A DNA stretch of 64,000 bases from assembly GCF_002251755.1 (NCBI RefSeq), contig NZ_NOXT01000121.1, forward strand, positions 94,891-158,890, given 5' to 3'. The translations under genes and the position numbers were made by a program. Positions within the stretch are counted from its first letter, which is position 1. Each line of letters opens with the position of its first letter. Below the pieces are notes generated by a model. It was given only the letters and a program-made list of their open reading frames with translations. It searched no databases and was not told the origin of the DNA. The DNA is from Sandarakinorhabdus cyanobacteriorum. Lineage in GTDB: Bacteria > Pseudomonadota > Alphaproteobacteria > Sphingomonadales > Sphingomonadaceae. Positions 16,497-24,414 of this stretch are shown here, piece after piece.

Positions 16497-18881
16497 ATGC
16501 GCCACCGGCGATTTCGCTGGCTGATCGGCTGCGCCGCGCTGCTGGCTGCCCCGGCCCTGGCCGATGGCGCCGGCCCGGCCGATCCCGAACTGGTGGTGGT
16601 GGCCACCCCGCTCCATGATGTCGGCGAAGCCGTGCTGGCCGCGCCCGCCGTGGGCGCCACGGATGAGGATATCGCCGCCGCCCGCGCCATCGATGCCAGC
16701 GACTGGCTGCGCCGGCGCGGCGCTGGCGTGTATCTGAACGACATCACCGGCAACCCGCTGCAGGCCGATGTGAACTTCCGCGGCTTCACCGCCTCGCCGC
16801 TGCTCGGCACGCCGCAGGGGCTGGTGGTGTGGGTGGATGGGGTGCGCGTGAACCAGCCGTTCGGCGATGTCGTCAGCTGGGATCTCATCCCCAAGGCCGC
16901 CATCCGCGCGCTGAACCTGGTGCCCGGCTCCAACCCGCTGTTTGGCCGCAACGCGCTGGGCGGCGCGCTGGTCATCCGCACCAAGGATGGCCGCAGCGAT
17001 CCGGGTTTCCGGGCCGAGGCCGGCTATGGCCGCTTTGAACGCCGCACGCTGGAGGCCGAGGCCGGCGGCCACAGCGGCGCCATCGACTGGTATGTGGCCG
17101 GCAATCATTTCGCCGAAACCGGCTGGCGCGATCATTCCCCCAGCCGGGCGTGGAGCGGCCTCGCCAAGGCGGGCTGGCAACAGGGAAACAGCCGCATCAG
17201 CCTGTCGGCGCTGGCGGCCGACACGCGCCTGAATGGCAATGGCCTGCAGGAAGAACGGCTGCTCAACGCCCGCCGCGCCAGCGTCTACACCCACCCCGAC
17301 ACGGTCTGGAACCGCACCCTGCTGCTCAATGCGGCGGCCGAACATCGCCTGGCTGACCGGCTCAGCCTCAAGGCCAATGCCTTCTGGCGGCGGCTGACGA
17401 GCCGCACGCTGAACGGCGATGCAAATGACGAGGTGCTGGGCAGCGACGACGTGTATGAACCCGGCGAAACCCCGGCGAACACACCCTTTCCTTCGGCCGC
17501 CTGCATCGCGGAGGCAGCGGACAACGAGGAGCCGCAGGAGGCCTGCAACGGCCTCTTGAACCGCAGCGCCAGCCGCCAGTTCGAATGGGGTGGAACGCTG
17601 GAGTTGGCGCTGGAACTGAAGGCCGCGCGCCTCACTGCCGGCCTAGCCTTCACCACCAGCCGCGCCAGCTTTGGCCAATCCAGCGAGTTTGGCCATCTCA
17701 CGCCAGCGCGCGGCGTCATCGGCACCGGCGTGTTCGCCGATGGCACCCAGGATTTCGACCCGGGCGAGGATACGGACGCGCGGGTTGACCTGTCCGCCCG
17801 CACCCGGAGCCAATCGGCCTATCTGCTGGCCGAACTCACTGCCACACCCAGCCTCACCGTCAACGCCTCGGCCCGGCTCGACGCCACCCAGATCCGCAAT
17901 CTGGATCGCATCAACCCCGGCCCGGCCACCGGCAGCCTGACCGGCAATCATGACTATCACCGATTGAACCCGGCGCTGTCGCTGCGCTGGCAGGCCGCCC
18001 GCGCCATCAGCATCGATGCAGCCGTGGCGCAAACCAGCCGGGCGCCTTCGGCCATCGAACTGGGCTGCGCCGATCCGGAAAGCCCCTGCCGCCTGCCCAA
18101 TGCGCTGGCCGGCGATCCGCCGCTGCACCAGGTGATCGCCCGCACCATTGAAGCCGGCGTGCGCCTGGAGCCGGCCACATCGATCTTCCTGCGCGCCGGG
18201 CTGTTCCGCACCACCGCGCTGGACGACATCTTGTTCGTCGCCTCCCCGCGCACCGGCTTCGGCTATTTCCGCAACTTCGGCCGCACCCGGCGGCAGGGGC
18301 TGGAACTGGTCGCCGGCGCCGCGCTGAAGCGCCTCAACCTCTCGGCCAGCTATACTTTGCTCGATGCCACCTATCGCAGCGCCGAAACCGTGGGCGGTGC
18401 CGGCAACAGCACGAACGACGAAGGCCCGGGCGGCGAAGGCAATATCCGCATCGTGCCGGGCAACCGCATCCCGCTGCTGCCGCGCCACCTGTTCAAGGCC
18501 AGCGCCGATTGGCAGGCGCGGCCGTGGCTGCTGCTCAGCGCCGATGTCCAGGCGGCCAGCGGCGTGTTTGCGCGCGGCAACGAAAACAACGCCCACCAGC
18601 CCGATGGCGGCCTCTATCCCGGCGCCGGCAAGACGAAGGGCTGGGCCGTGCTCAACCTGGGGGCGGAGGTGAAGCCGCTCTCATGGCTCAGCCTGATCGT
18701 GCAGGTGGACAATGTGCTGGATGCCCGCTTTGCCACCGCCGCCCAACTGGGGGCCACCGTCTTCGATCCAGCCGGCCGCTTCAACCCGCTGCAGGCCGGC
18801 CCCGATGCGGCGCAGGGCGGCAGCTTCCTCGGCCCCGGTGCGCCCCGGCAATGGCGACTGGCCACGCGCGTGCGGTTCTAA
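16497..18881 (+). CDS. TonB-dependent receptor (possible lanthanide/PQQ-pathway receptor)
   Basis: 794 residues from ATG 16497, which begins a good signal peptide (MRHRRFRWLIGCAALLAAPALA). The plug shows LNDITGNPLQADVNFRGF, VWVDGVRVNQPFGD and GSNPLFGRNALGGALVIRTKDG; the barrel contains a disulfide-candidate pair in LGCADPESPC and ends in a final strand RLATRVRF. It is larger than the other two receptors here. It is the nearest receptor to the quinoprotein accessory genes, separated only by a dispersed repeat. By analogy with LutH-type receptors of methylotrophs it may import a lanthanide chelate, but this is inference; other chelates are equally possible. Confidence 0.85.
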   Translation: MRHRRFRWLIGCAALLAAPALADGAGPADPELVVVATPLHDVGEAVLAAPAVGATDEDIAAARAIDASDWLRRRGAGVYLNDITGNPLQADVNFRGFTASPLLGTPQGLVVWVDGVRVNQPFGDVVSWDLIPKAAIRALNLVPGSNPLFGRNALGGALVIRTKDGRSDPGFRAEAGYGRFERRTLEAEAGGHSGAIDWYVAGNHFAETGWRDHSPSRAWSGLAKAGWQQGNSRISLSALAADTRLNGNGLQEERLLNARRASVYTHPDTVWNRTLLLNAAAEHRLADRLSLKANAFWRRLTSRTLNGDANDEVLGSDDVYEPGETPANTPFPSAACIAEAADNEEPQEACNGLLNRSASRQFEWGGTLELALELKAARLTAGLAFTTSRASFGQSSEFGHLTPARGVIGTGVFADGTQDFDPGEDTDARVDLSARTRSQSAYLLAELTATPSLTVNASARLDATQIRNLDRINPGPATGSLTGNHDYHRLNPALSLRWQAARAISIDAAVAQTSRAPSAIELGCADPESPCRLPNALAGDPPLHQVIARTIEAGVRLEPATSIFLRAGLFRTTALDDILFVASPRTGFGYFRNFGRTRRQGLELVAGAALKRLNLSASYTLLDATYRSAETVGGAGNSTNDEGPGGEGNIRIVPGNRIPLLPRHLFKASADWQARPWLLLSADVQAASGVFARGNENNAHQPDGGLYPGAGKTKGWAVLNLGAEVKPLSWLSLIVQVDNVLDARFATAAQLGATVFDPAGRFNPLQAGPDAAQGGSFLGPGAPRQWRLATRVRF

Positions 18882-18932
18882 CGAAAACATCCTCCCCCGC
18901 TCGGGACAGAAAATCCTTCCCGGGATAGAAAA

Positions 18933-18973
18933 TCCTCCCCCTCTGGGGGAGGTGCCCGCAGGGCGGAGGGGGC
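18933..18973. repeat. Dispersed palindromic repeat, copy A
   Basis: TCCTCCCCCTCTGGGGGAGG forms a 9 bp-stem hairpin and is followed by TG, CCCGCAGGGCGGAGGGGGCG. The same composite (hairpin, then a GGCG..GGAGGGGG tail) recurs at 29491. A degenerate half (CCTCCCCCGCTCGGG) lies just upstream near 18890. It sits between two convergent genes and may also terminate transcription. Confidence 0.75.
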
Positions 18974-19013
18974 GCACACGCGCACATCCTTGCCGCCCCA
19001 GGGGGCAGGATGA

Positions 19014-19946
19014 TCATCCCCCAACCCGCGGCAGCCGCGCCGCCTCCAGCGCCGGCCAGAAATGCGACACGCTGCGCTGCAACTCCAGCCGCGCCACCGC
19101 CAGCCCGGCAAAGCGCGGCGGGATCGGCAGGTCGCCAGCCTCCACCATGGTCAACCCGGCATCCATCGCGGCTTTCAACGCCGGCTCCAGCCAGTCGATC
19201 CAGGCGCGGGTCTGGGCGATGGCGGTGCCGGGCGTCGGGTCCACCGGGCCATGGCCGGGCACCAGCCGCTGCTGGCCCAGCCCGGCCAGCTGGTCGAGCG
19301 CGCGGCGCCAGGCCGGCAGATCGGCATGCGGGGTCGCCGGCGCACGGTTGTGGAACACCAGATCGCCGGCGATCAAGGTGCCGGTCGCCTCATCCAGCAC
19401 GGCGAGATCGGAGGCGCTGTGGCCCGACAGGGTGAGCAGCCGCAGCCGCCGCCCGCCGATCAGCACCGGGCCGGCTTCGGCCACCAGGGCCGGGGCCGGC
19501 AACTCGGTGCCGCGCATCCAGTCGCCCAGCAGGCGATAAAGGCCCGTGGAAAAGCCCGCCGCATCGCCCGTCACCTGCGCCGCCACCGCCGGGGTCGCCG
19601 CCACCAGGCCGGCCGGAAAGGCCGAGGCGCCGAAACTGTGATCGGGATGGAGATGGGTGAGATAGACCCGCGCCACCGGCTTGCCGGTCAGCCGCCGGGC
19701 CAGCGCCGCCAGCGCAAGCCCGTGGCGGTGCGAGGCCCCGGCATCGATCAGCACGGCGCCGGCATCGGTGGCAATGATGCTGATGTTGGCAATCGCGCCG
19801 CCATTGGCCATGGCAATCGGCGCATCGGCGCCGCGCACCACCCAGATGCCCGCCGCCACCGGTTGAGCCGCCAGCCGATAATGGGGCGCGGCGGCGATCA
19901 GCGGCATCCCGGCCAACGCGCCCAGCAGGTGCCGGCGGGCGATCAT
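19014..19946 (-). CDS. Quinoprotein relay zinc metallohydrolase (MBL fold)
   Basis: 310 residues with an N-terminal export signal (IARRHLLGALAGMPLIAAA). The metallo-beta-lactamase zinc motif is THLHPDHSFG, with further ligands in LLTLSGHSASDLAVLDEATGTLIAGDLVFHN and LVPGHGPV. Protein length and its SoxYZ-like neighbour match the SoxH-related 'quinoprotein relay system zinc metallohydrolase' family that travels with PQQ-dependent dehydrogenases. Its substrate is unknown. Its start overlaps the end of the SoxYZ-like gene by 4 bp (ATGA), so the pair is translationally coupled. Confidence 0.88.
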   Translation of the reverse strand: MIARRHLLGALAGMPLIAAAPHYRLAAQPVAAGIWVVRGADAPIAMANGGAIANISIIATDAGAVLIDAGASHRHGLALAALARRLTGKPVARVYLTHLHPDHSFGASAFPAGLVAATPAVAAQVTGDAAGFSTGLYRLLGDWMRGTELPAPALVAEAGPVLIGGRRLRLLTLSGHSASDLAVLDEATGTLIAGDLVFHNRAPATPHADLPAWRRALDQLAGLGQQRLVPGHGPVDPTPGTAIAQTRAWIDWLEPALKAAMDAGLTMVEAGDLPIPPRFAGLAVARLELQRSVSHFWPALEAARLPRVGG

Positions 19947-20743
19947 GGCGCGCCGGCCGGAATGGCGCTTTGGCCGGCAACGCGCCCGGCCAGTTCAACG
20001 CCGCCGCTGTCCCGCCCGCGCACCGTCACGCTTTCGCCTTCCATCAGGTGCGGCATCAGCATGATGGCCGGGTCTTCCGCCACCGACGCGTTGAGCGCCA
20101 GATCGGCCAGCAGCCGGCCATCAGCGCGCAGTTGCAGTGATTCCAGCCAGTAACTGGGCACATTGTCGACAAAGCCGGTGTCCATCGGGTGGCGCACCGC
20201 CAGCGCCAGCCGCGCCACGCGCTGCCCCGGCGTGCTCCACAGCCGCCCGCGCAGCTGCATCAGGCTCTGCGCCCAATCGCCCTTCACCCGGCTCACCGGC
20301 GGCGCCGAACAGCCGCCACCGGCCGCATCGATCCAGCCGCCGGCCACCAGCCAGCTGCCATCGGCCACCTCCACGGCGGCGCGCACCGGCGTGCGCTGGT
20401 CCAGCTTGATCCGGATCGCGATGAAGGCTTCGGCATCATGGGGCGTGAACTCCACCGCCTTCTGGATGGGGTTCAGATCGGCAAAGATGATGATGCGCTT
20501 CACCCCCGGCACGGCGCGCGCATCCACCTGCACCGGAAATTGGCGCTGGTTTTCGGCGATGGCCGGGAATTGCACCTTCACCCGATCATCAAAGCGCACG
20601 CGCGCGCCTTCCGGCAGCACCAGCTGCAGCACGGTGGGCAGAAACGGCGATTGCAGCGGATCATCGGGCCGCGCCCCTTCGGGCGCTGCCACCACCGGTG
20701 CCGCCAGCAGGATCATCCCCAGCAAGGCTGTTTGCCGCCTCAT
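19943..20743 (-). CDS. Quinoprotein dehydrogenase-associated SoxYZ-like carrier
   Basis: 266 residues from ATG 20743; a TTG four codons upstream is also in frame. The signal peptide ends near APVVAA. The first half resembles SoxY (DDPLQSPFLPTVL, AVPGVKRIIIFADLNPIQKAVEF) and contains the terminal GGGCSAPPV segment with the cysteine that carries substrate in true SoxY. The second half resembles SoxZ (VRHPMDTGFVDN, SYWLESLQL, LALNASVAEDPAIML). This SoxY-SoxZ fusion is a recognised companion of PQQ alcohol dehydrogenases. It is divergent from the rhodanese gene across 76 bp. Confidence 0.9.
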   Translation of the reverse strand: MRRQTALLGMILLAAPVVAAPEGARPDDPLQSPFLPTVLQLVLPEGARVRFDDRVKVQFPAIAENQRQFPVQVDARAVPGVKRIIIFADLNPIQKAVEFTPHDAEAFIAIRIKLDQRTPVRAAVEVADGSWLVAGGWIDAAGGGCSAPPVSRVKGDWAQSLMQLRGRLWSTPGQRVARLALAVRHPMDTGFVDNVPSYWLESLQLRADGRLLADLALNASVAEDPAIMLMPHLMEGESVTVRGRDSGGVELAGRVAGQSAIPAGAP

Positions 20744-20819
20744 ACCAAGGGACAAGTTACGCGTGGCCGCAACTTGCTACCATCAGACCAAGGAACAAGA
20801 TGGGGGGAGGGTGGCTGCC
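20744..20819. promoter_or_regulatory. Divergent promoter region with direct repeats
   Basis: The 76 bp between the SoxYZ-like and rhodanese starts hold two direct repeats, ACCAAGGGACAAG (20744-20756) and ACCAAGGAACAAG (20788-20800), 44 bp apart. The ACCAAGG core is the complement of the CCTTGGT core of the element found upstream of the pseudoazurin and cytochrome c550 genes. Candidate regulator binding sites. Confidence 0.5.
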
Positions 20820-21386
20820 ATGGCAAATGGCCATGCCATGATCGCACTGGCGGCACCGCTGCTGCTGGCACCAGGGCCAGTGACAGGCGGGCCAGCCGAT
20901 TGGCGCGCCTCACCCTTGCATGATCCCATCACGCTCTATCGCATCGACCGGCCGCGCAGTCCGGTGCCCGGCCCGCCCGAAGGCGTGGCCGCCCTCGATG
21001 CCGCCGCTGTCGCCCGGCTGGCGCCCCACGCCCTGCTCATCGATGTCTCCCCGGTAGAGGCTGGCCGCCGCGATCCTGCCACCGGCCGCTGGACCCTGCT
21101 GGCCCCGGCCCACTCCATCCCGCACGCGCTGTGGTTTCCCGAAGCCGGCCGCGCGCCGGGCAACCCGGTCATCATCGCCCATTTCCTCGGCCTGGTGCCG
21201 GCGCTGGCGGCTGGCCGGCCAGTGATCGTCTTCTGCCTCGCCGATTGCTGGATGAGCTGGAACGCCGCCTTGCGCCTGCACCGCGCCGGCCTCAACGTCG
21301 CCTGGTATGGCGCCGGCCGCGATGGCTGGGCTGCTTCGGGCCGGCCGCTTGCGCCGGTCATCCCGTTTGTTAACAAGGAAAAATGA
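20820..21386 (+). CDS. PQQ-dependent catabolism-associated CXXCW-motif rhodanese-like protein
   Basis: 188 residues; ATG 20820 follows GGGGGAGG. There is a signal sequence, then a rhodanese-like fold: ALLIDVSPVEAGR, AHSIPHALWFPEAGR and the signature VIVFCLADCWMSWNAA at 136-150 with Cys139 and Cys143. The family is named after the CXXCW motif; here three residues separate the cysteines. Such proteins occur almost only beside PQQ-dependent alcohol dehydrogenases, suggesting a periplasmic sulfur or redox function. Its stop overlaps the next receptor's ATG (ATGA), so the two are co-translated. Confidence 0.9.
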   Translation: MANGHAMIALAAPLLLAPGPVTGGPADWRASPLHDPITLYRIDRPRSPVPGPPEGVAALDAAAVARLAPHALLIDVSPVEAGRRDPATGRWTLLAPAHSIPHALWFPEAGRAPGNPVIIAHFLGLVPALAAGRPVIVFCLADCWMSWNAALRLHRAGLNVAWYGAGRDGWAASGRPLAPVIPFVNKEK

Positions 21387-23443
21387 TGCGTAGCCTTGCC
21401 CTGTTTGCCGCCCTGCTTGCCACGGCCGCCCCCGCCATCGCGGCCGAAACCGAAGACGCGATGATCATCGTCACCGGCAAGGGGCTGAAGGATCTGCCCG
21501 GCGACGCGGCGCTCAGCCTGGTGGTGATCGGGCGTGACCGCATCCTCTCCACCGGCTCCAACCGGCTGGAATCCGTGCTGGCCGATATCGCCGGCCAGCA
21601 GCAGTTCCGCCGGTCCGACAGCCGGTCCGCCAACGCCACCAGCCAGGGCATCACCCTGCGCGGCCTTGGCGGCAATGCCTCGTCGCGGGCGCTCCTGATG
21701 CTCGATGGCGTGCCGCAGGCCGATCCGTTCGGCGGCTGGGTGGCCTTCCCGGCCTATGCCACCGGCCGGCTGGACCGCATCCGCGTCACCCGTGGCGGCG
21801 GCTCCGGCTATTGGGGCCCCGGCGCGCTCGCCGGCACCATCGAACTGGAAAGCGCCGGCCCGGCCACCCTCACGCCCTTCGTCGGCAACATCGCCTATGG
21901 CAGCCGGGAAAGTCTCGATGCCCAAGCCTCGCTGGCCTTGAAGCGGGATGGCGGCTTTGCCGTCCTCTCGGGCGCCTATGGCCGCGGCGATGGCTTCATC
22001 CCGATCGTGGCGCGCAGCCGCGGGCCCGCCGATCGCGCCGCCCCCTATGAACAGGCCAGCGCCAATATCCGCGCCGTGGTGCAGATCGCGCCCGACACCG
22101 AAGCGCAGGTGACGGCCACCGCCTTCACCGACAGCCGTGAACGCGGCACCGCCTTTTCGCGCAACACCTCCGAAGGGGTGGATGCCGCCCTGCGTCTCGT
22201 CGGCCGGGGCAAATGGGGCTGGCAGGCGCTGGCCTATGTGCAAAATCGCAACTTCACCTCCGATTTTGCCAGCGTGAACGCCACCCGCACCGCCGCCACC
22301 CAAACGCTGGCCCAGTTCAACACCCCGGCCACCGGCTGGGGCGGCCGGCTGGAGCTGGCACCACCAGTGGGCGATGGCATCACGCTGCGGGTGGGCGCCG
22401 ACACGCGCCAGTTGAAGGGCGCCACCAACGAGCTGTTCACCTATGTCAATGCCGCCCCCACCCGCCAGCGCGAGGCCGGCGGCGAAACCGGCAACAGCGG
22501 CCTGTTCGCCGATGCCAGCATCGAAGCGGGGCTGGTCACTGCCAGCCTGTCGGCCCGAATCGACTGGTGGCAGATCCGCGATGGCCGCCTTCTGGAAACC
22601 ACCATCGCCACCGCCGCCCCCTTCACCACGCTGCGCTTTGCCGACCGGTCGGGCCGCGAATTCACCGGCCGCGCCGGCGTTGCCATCAAGGCAGCCGATT
22701 GGATCACCCTGCGCAGCGCCGCCTATCGTGGCTGGCGCCTGCCCACCCTCAACGAGCTGTATCGCCCGTTCCGCGTCGGCCCCGATGCCACCGCCGCCAA
22801 TGCCCTGCTGAAGCCCGAACGCGTCACCGGCGTTGATGCCGGCCTCACCCTCAAGCCGGCAGCCGGTATCGAGATTGGCATCACCGGCTTCTGGAACCGC
22901 ATGGACGACAGCATCGCCAACGTCACCCTGGGCAGCGGGCCGGGCAATTTCCCCGGCGTCGGCTTTGTCGCGGCCGGGGGCTTCTATCGCCAGCGCCAGA
23001 ATCTCGACGCGCTGGAGGTGTGGGGCTGGGAAATCGACGGCCGCGCCAGGCTTGGCCAGTTCGGCCTCTCCGCCAGCTGGAGCCATGTCGATCCCAGCAT
23101 CCGCAGCAGCGGCGCGGCCGCCGCACTCAACGACCTCGCGCCAGCACAAACCCCGCGCGACCAGTTTTCCGGCACCATCGATTATGCCGGCAAGCGGTTC
23201 ACCGCCTCGGCCACGCTGCGCCACATCGCCAGCCAGTTCGAGGATGATCAGAACAGCCGTAGCCTTGGCGCCGCCACCATGGTCGATGCGCTGCTGCTGG
23301 TGCCGGTCATCAAGGGCCTCAGCATCGAAGGCCGGGTGGAAAATCTGTTCGATGCCGAAGTGCAGGCCGCCCTGTCAGGCACCGGCGTCATCGAACGCGC
23401 CCTGCCGCGCACCGTCTGGCTGGGCGCACGGGTCAGCTTCTGA
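21383..23443 (+). CDS. TonB-dependent receptor coupled to the PQQ accessory operon
   Basis: 686 residues. Signal peptide (MMRSLALFAALLATAAPAIAA), TonB-box-like DAMIIVTGKG, plug motifs VLADIAGQQQFRRSDSRS, GITLRGLGGNASSRALLMLDGVPQADPFGGW and RVTRGGGSGYWGPGALAGTIEL, then a ~500-residue barrel ending VWLGARVSF. It overlaps the rhodanese stop by 4 bp, so it is made with a PQQ-pathway accessory protein. No PQQ biosynthesis genes are visible in this window. Uptake of PQQ or of a metal chelate (lanthanide) for the quinoprotein is the natural hypothesis; sequence alone does not decide. Confidence 0.88.
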   Translation: MMRSLALFAALLATAAPAIAAETEDAMIIVTGKGLKDLPGDAALSLVVIGRDRILSTGSNRLESVLADIAGQQQFRRSDSRSANATSQGITLRGLGGNASSRALLMLDGVPQADPFGGWVAFPAYATGRLDRIRVTRGGGSGYWGPGALAGTIELESAGPATLTPFVGNIAYGSRESLDAQASLALKRDGGFAVLSGAYGRGDGFIPIVARSRGPADRAAPYEQASANIRAVVQIAPDTEAQVTATAFTDSRERGTAFSRNTSEGVDAALRLVGRGKWGWQALAYVQNRNFTSDFASVNATRTAATQTLAQFNTPATGWGGRLELAPPVGDGITLRVGADTRQLKGATNELFTYVNAAPTRQREAGGETGNSGLFADASIEAGLVTASLSARIDWWQIRDGRLLETTIATAAPFTTLRFADRSGREFTGRAGVAIKAADWITLRSAAYRGWRLPTLNELYRPFRVGPDATAANALLKPERVTGVDAGLTLKPAAGIEIGITGFWNRMDDSIANVTLGSGPGNFPGVGFVAAGGFYRQRQNLDALEVWGWEIDGRARLGQFGLSASWSHVDPSIRSSGAAAALNDLAPAQTPRDQFSGTIDYAGKRFTASATLRHIASQFEDDQNSRSLGAATMVDALLLVPVIKGLSIEGRVENLFDAEVQAALSGTGVIERALPRTVWLGARVSF

Positions 23444-23464
23444 TCGCGGCGTGCGCAAGCAGAA

Positions 23465-23488
23465 AGGGCGGCCCGCCCGGGCCGCCCT
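23465..23488. terminator. Hairpin terminator between convergent genes
   Basis: A perfect 10 bp stem AGGGCGGCCC / GGGCCGCCCT with loop GCCC, 22 bp after the receptor stop. Likely terminates the receptor operon and may serve the convergent EthD gene. Confidence 0.65.
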
Positions 23489-23518
23489 CCTGCCTGTCGT
23501 CCAGCCGCCCGCCTGATC

Positions 23519-23818
23519 TCAGGCCATCGCGGTCGCCGTCGGCTGCACGCTGGTGAAATTGGCGATATCGGCAAACACCTCGCCCACGCCGGGCACCGCC
23601 ATCGCCGCCCCGATCGCCGCCGGATCGGTGAAGCTCAGAATACCCAGGCACAGGAAGGGCGAATCATCGGCCAGCGGAAACAGCGCCTCGCCGCCGGTCA
23701 TGCCGGCCGGGCCGAAATGCTGCTGGCACAGGGGCAGATGCACCTTCACATAATAATCCCGGTCAAAGGTCGCACCCGGGTCCGCCGGATAGGTCACCAC
23801 CAGTTTGGCCATTGCCAT
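23519..23818 (-). CDS. EthD-like dabb-fold protein
   Basis: 99 residues from ATG 23818 (a second ATG two codons on is possible), AGGGGG upstream. The sequence shows the EthD pattern: LVVTYPADPGATFDRDYYVKVHLPLCQQHFGPAGM, then LCLGILSFTDPAAIGAAM and ADIANFTSVQPT. EthD-type proteins are small dimeric alpha-beta barrels; the name comes from ethyl tert-butyl ether degradation clusters, where their function is also unclear. It starts 5 bp after the pseudoazurin stop, so it belongs to that operon. Confidence 0.86.
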   Translation of the reverse strand: MAMAKLVVTYPADPGATFDRDYYVKVHLPLCQQHFGPAGMTGGEALFPLADDSPFLCLGILSFTDPAAIGAAMAVPGVGEVFADIANFTSVQPTATAMA

Positions 23819-23823
23819 CCCCC

Positions 23824-24252
23824 TCACTTCACCTGCGCCAGATAGGCATCCATGCGCTTCTTGGCCAAGGGCGGCAGCTTCACCCCTTGCGCCGCGGCCA
23901 GATTGGCTGATGGCCCCTTGCCCACCTGCACCACCGCCACCATGCCCATCGAATAATGCGGCAGGCACTTGATGCCATAGAGGCCGGGGCTCTTCACCGT
24001 CAGCACGAACTCCTTGCCCATGGCGCCCTTCTGCTCGGCCTCGCCATCGGGCAGCATGCCGGGAATGGTCTGGGCATTGTGGCCGGGGTTGGTGGCCAGG
24101 AATTTCACCGTGTCACCCGGCATCGCCTTCACGACCGCCGGTTCGAACACCATCGCCCCGTCCTTGCCCTGGTTCAGCATCTTCACCTGATGCTCCTTGG
24201 CCAGCGCGGGTGCCGCCATCAGGGCGGCCGCCAGCAGGATCGCATGTTTCAT
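23824..24252 (-). CDS. Pseudoazurin (blue copper protein)
   Basis: 142 residues with signal peptide MKHAILLAAALMAAPALA. The type-1 copper site is complete: His in NPGHNAQTIPGM, then the loop IKCLPHYSMGM with Cys, His and Met ligands, matching pseudoazurin rather than plastocyanin or azurin. It carries one electron in the periplasm. Being in the quinoprotein island, it is a likely electron acceptor for the alcohol dehydrogenase or its cytochrome, handing on to terminal oxidase (inference). The promoter region carries the shared CCATTGCACCTTGGT element 58 bp upstream of the start. Confidence 0.93.
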   Translation of the reverse strand: MKHAILLAAALMAAPALAKEHQVKMLNQGKDGAMVFEPAVVKAMPGDTVKFLATNPGHNAQTIPGMLPDGEAEQKGAMGKEFVLTVKSPGLYGIKCLPHYSMGMVAVVQVGKGPSANLAAAQGVKLPPLAKKRMDAYLAQVK

Positions 24253-24310
24253 TCGGTCTCTCCCCACAATATTTGTGCGCAGCATAACAGCGCCGCCCCC
24301 TTCGGAAAGA

Positions 24311-24325
24311 CCATTGCACCTTGGT
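24311..24325. promoter_or_regulatory. Shared island element, copy 1
   Basis: CCATTGCACCTTGGT in the divergent region between pseudoazurin and aldehyde dehydrogenase. Fourteen of its 15 bases recur at 32208 and all 15 at 33629, both upstream of quinoprotein genes. Candidate activator site. Confidence 0.6.
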
Positions 24326-24414
24326 AGAATGGCGAGGGTTCGGCGCCTGCGCGACACTTTCGTCCATGCCCGGAGTCGGAATCAACCGCAGCTGCCGGGC
24401 CTTGGGAGGCGATC

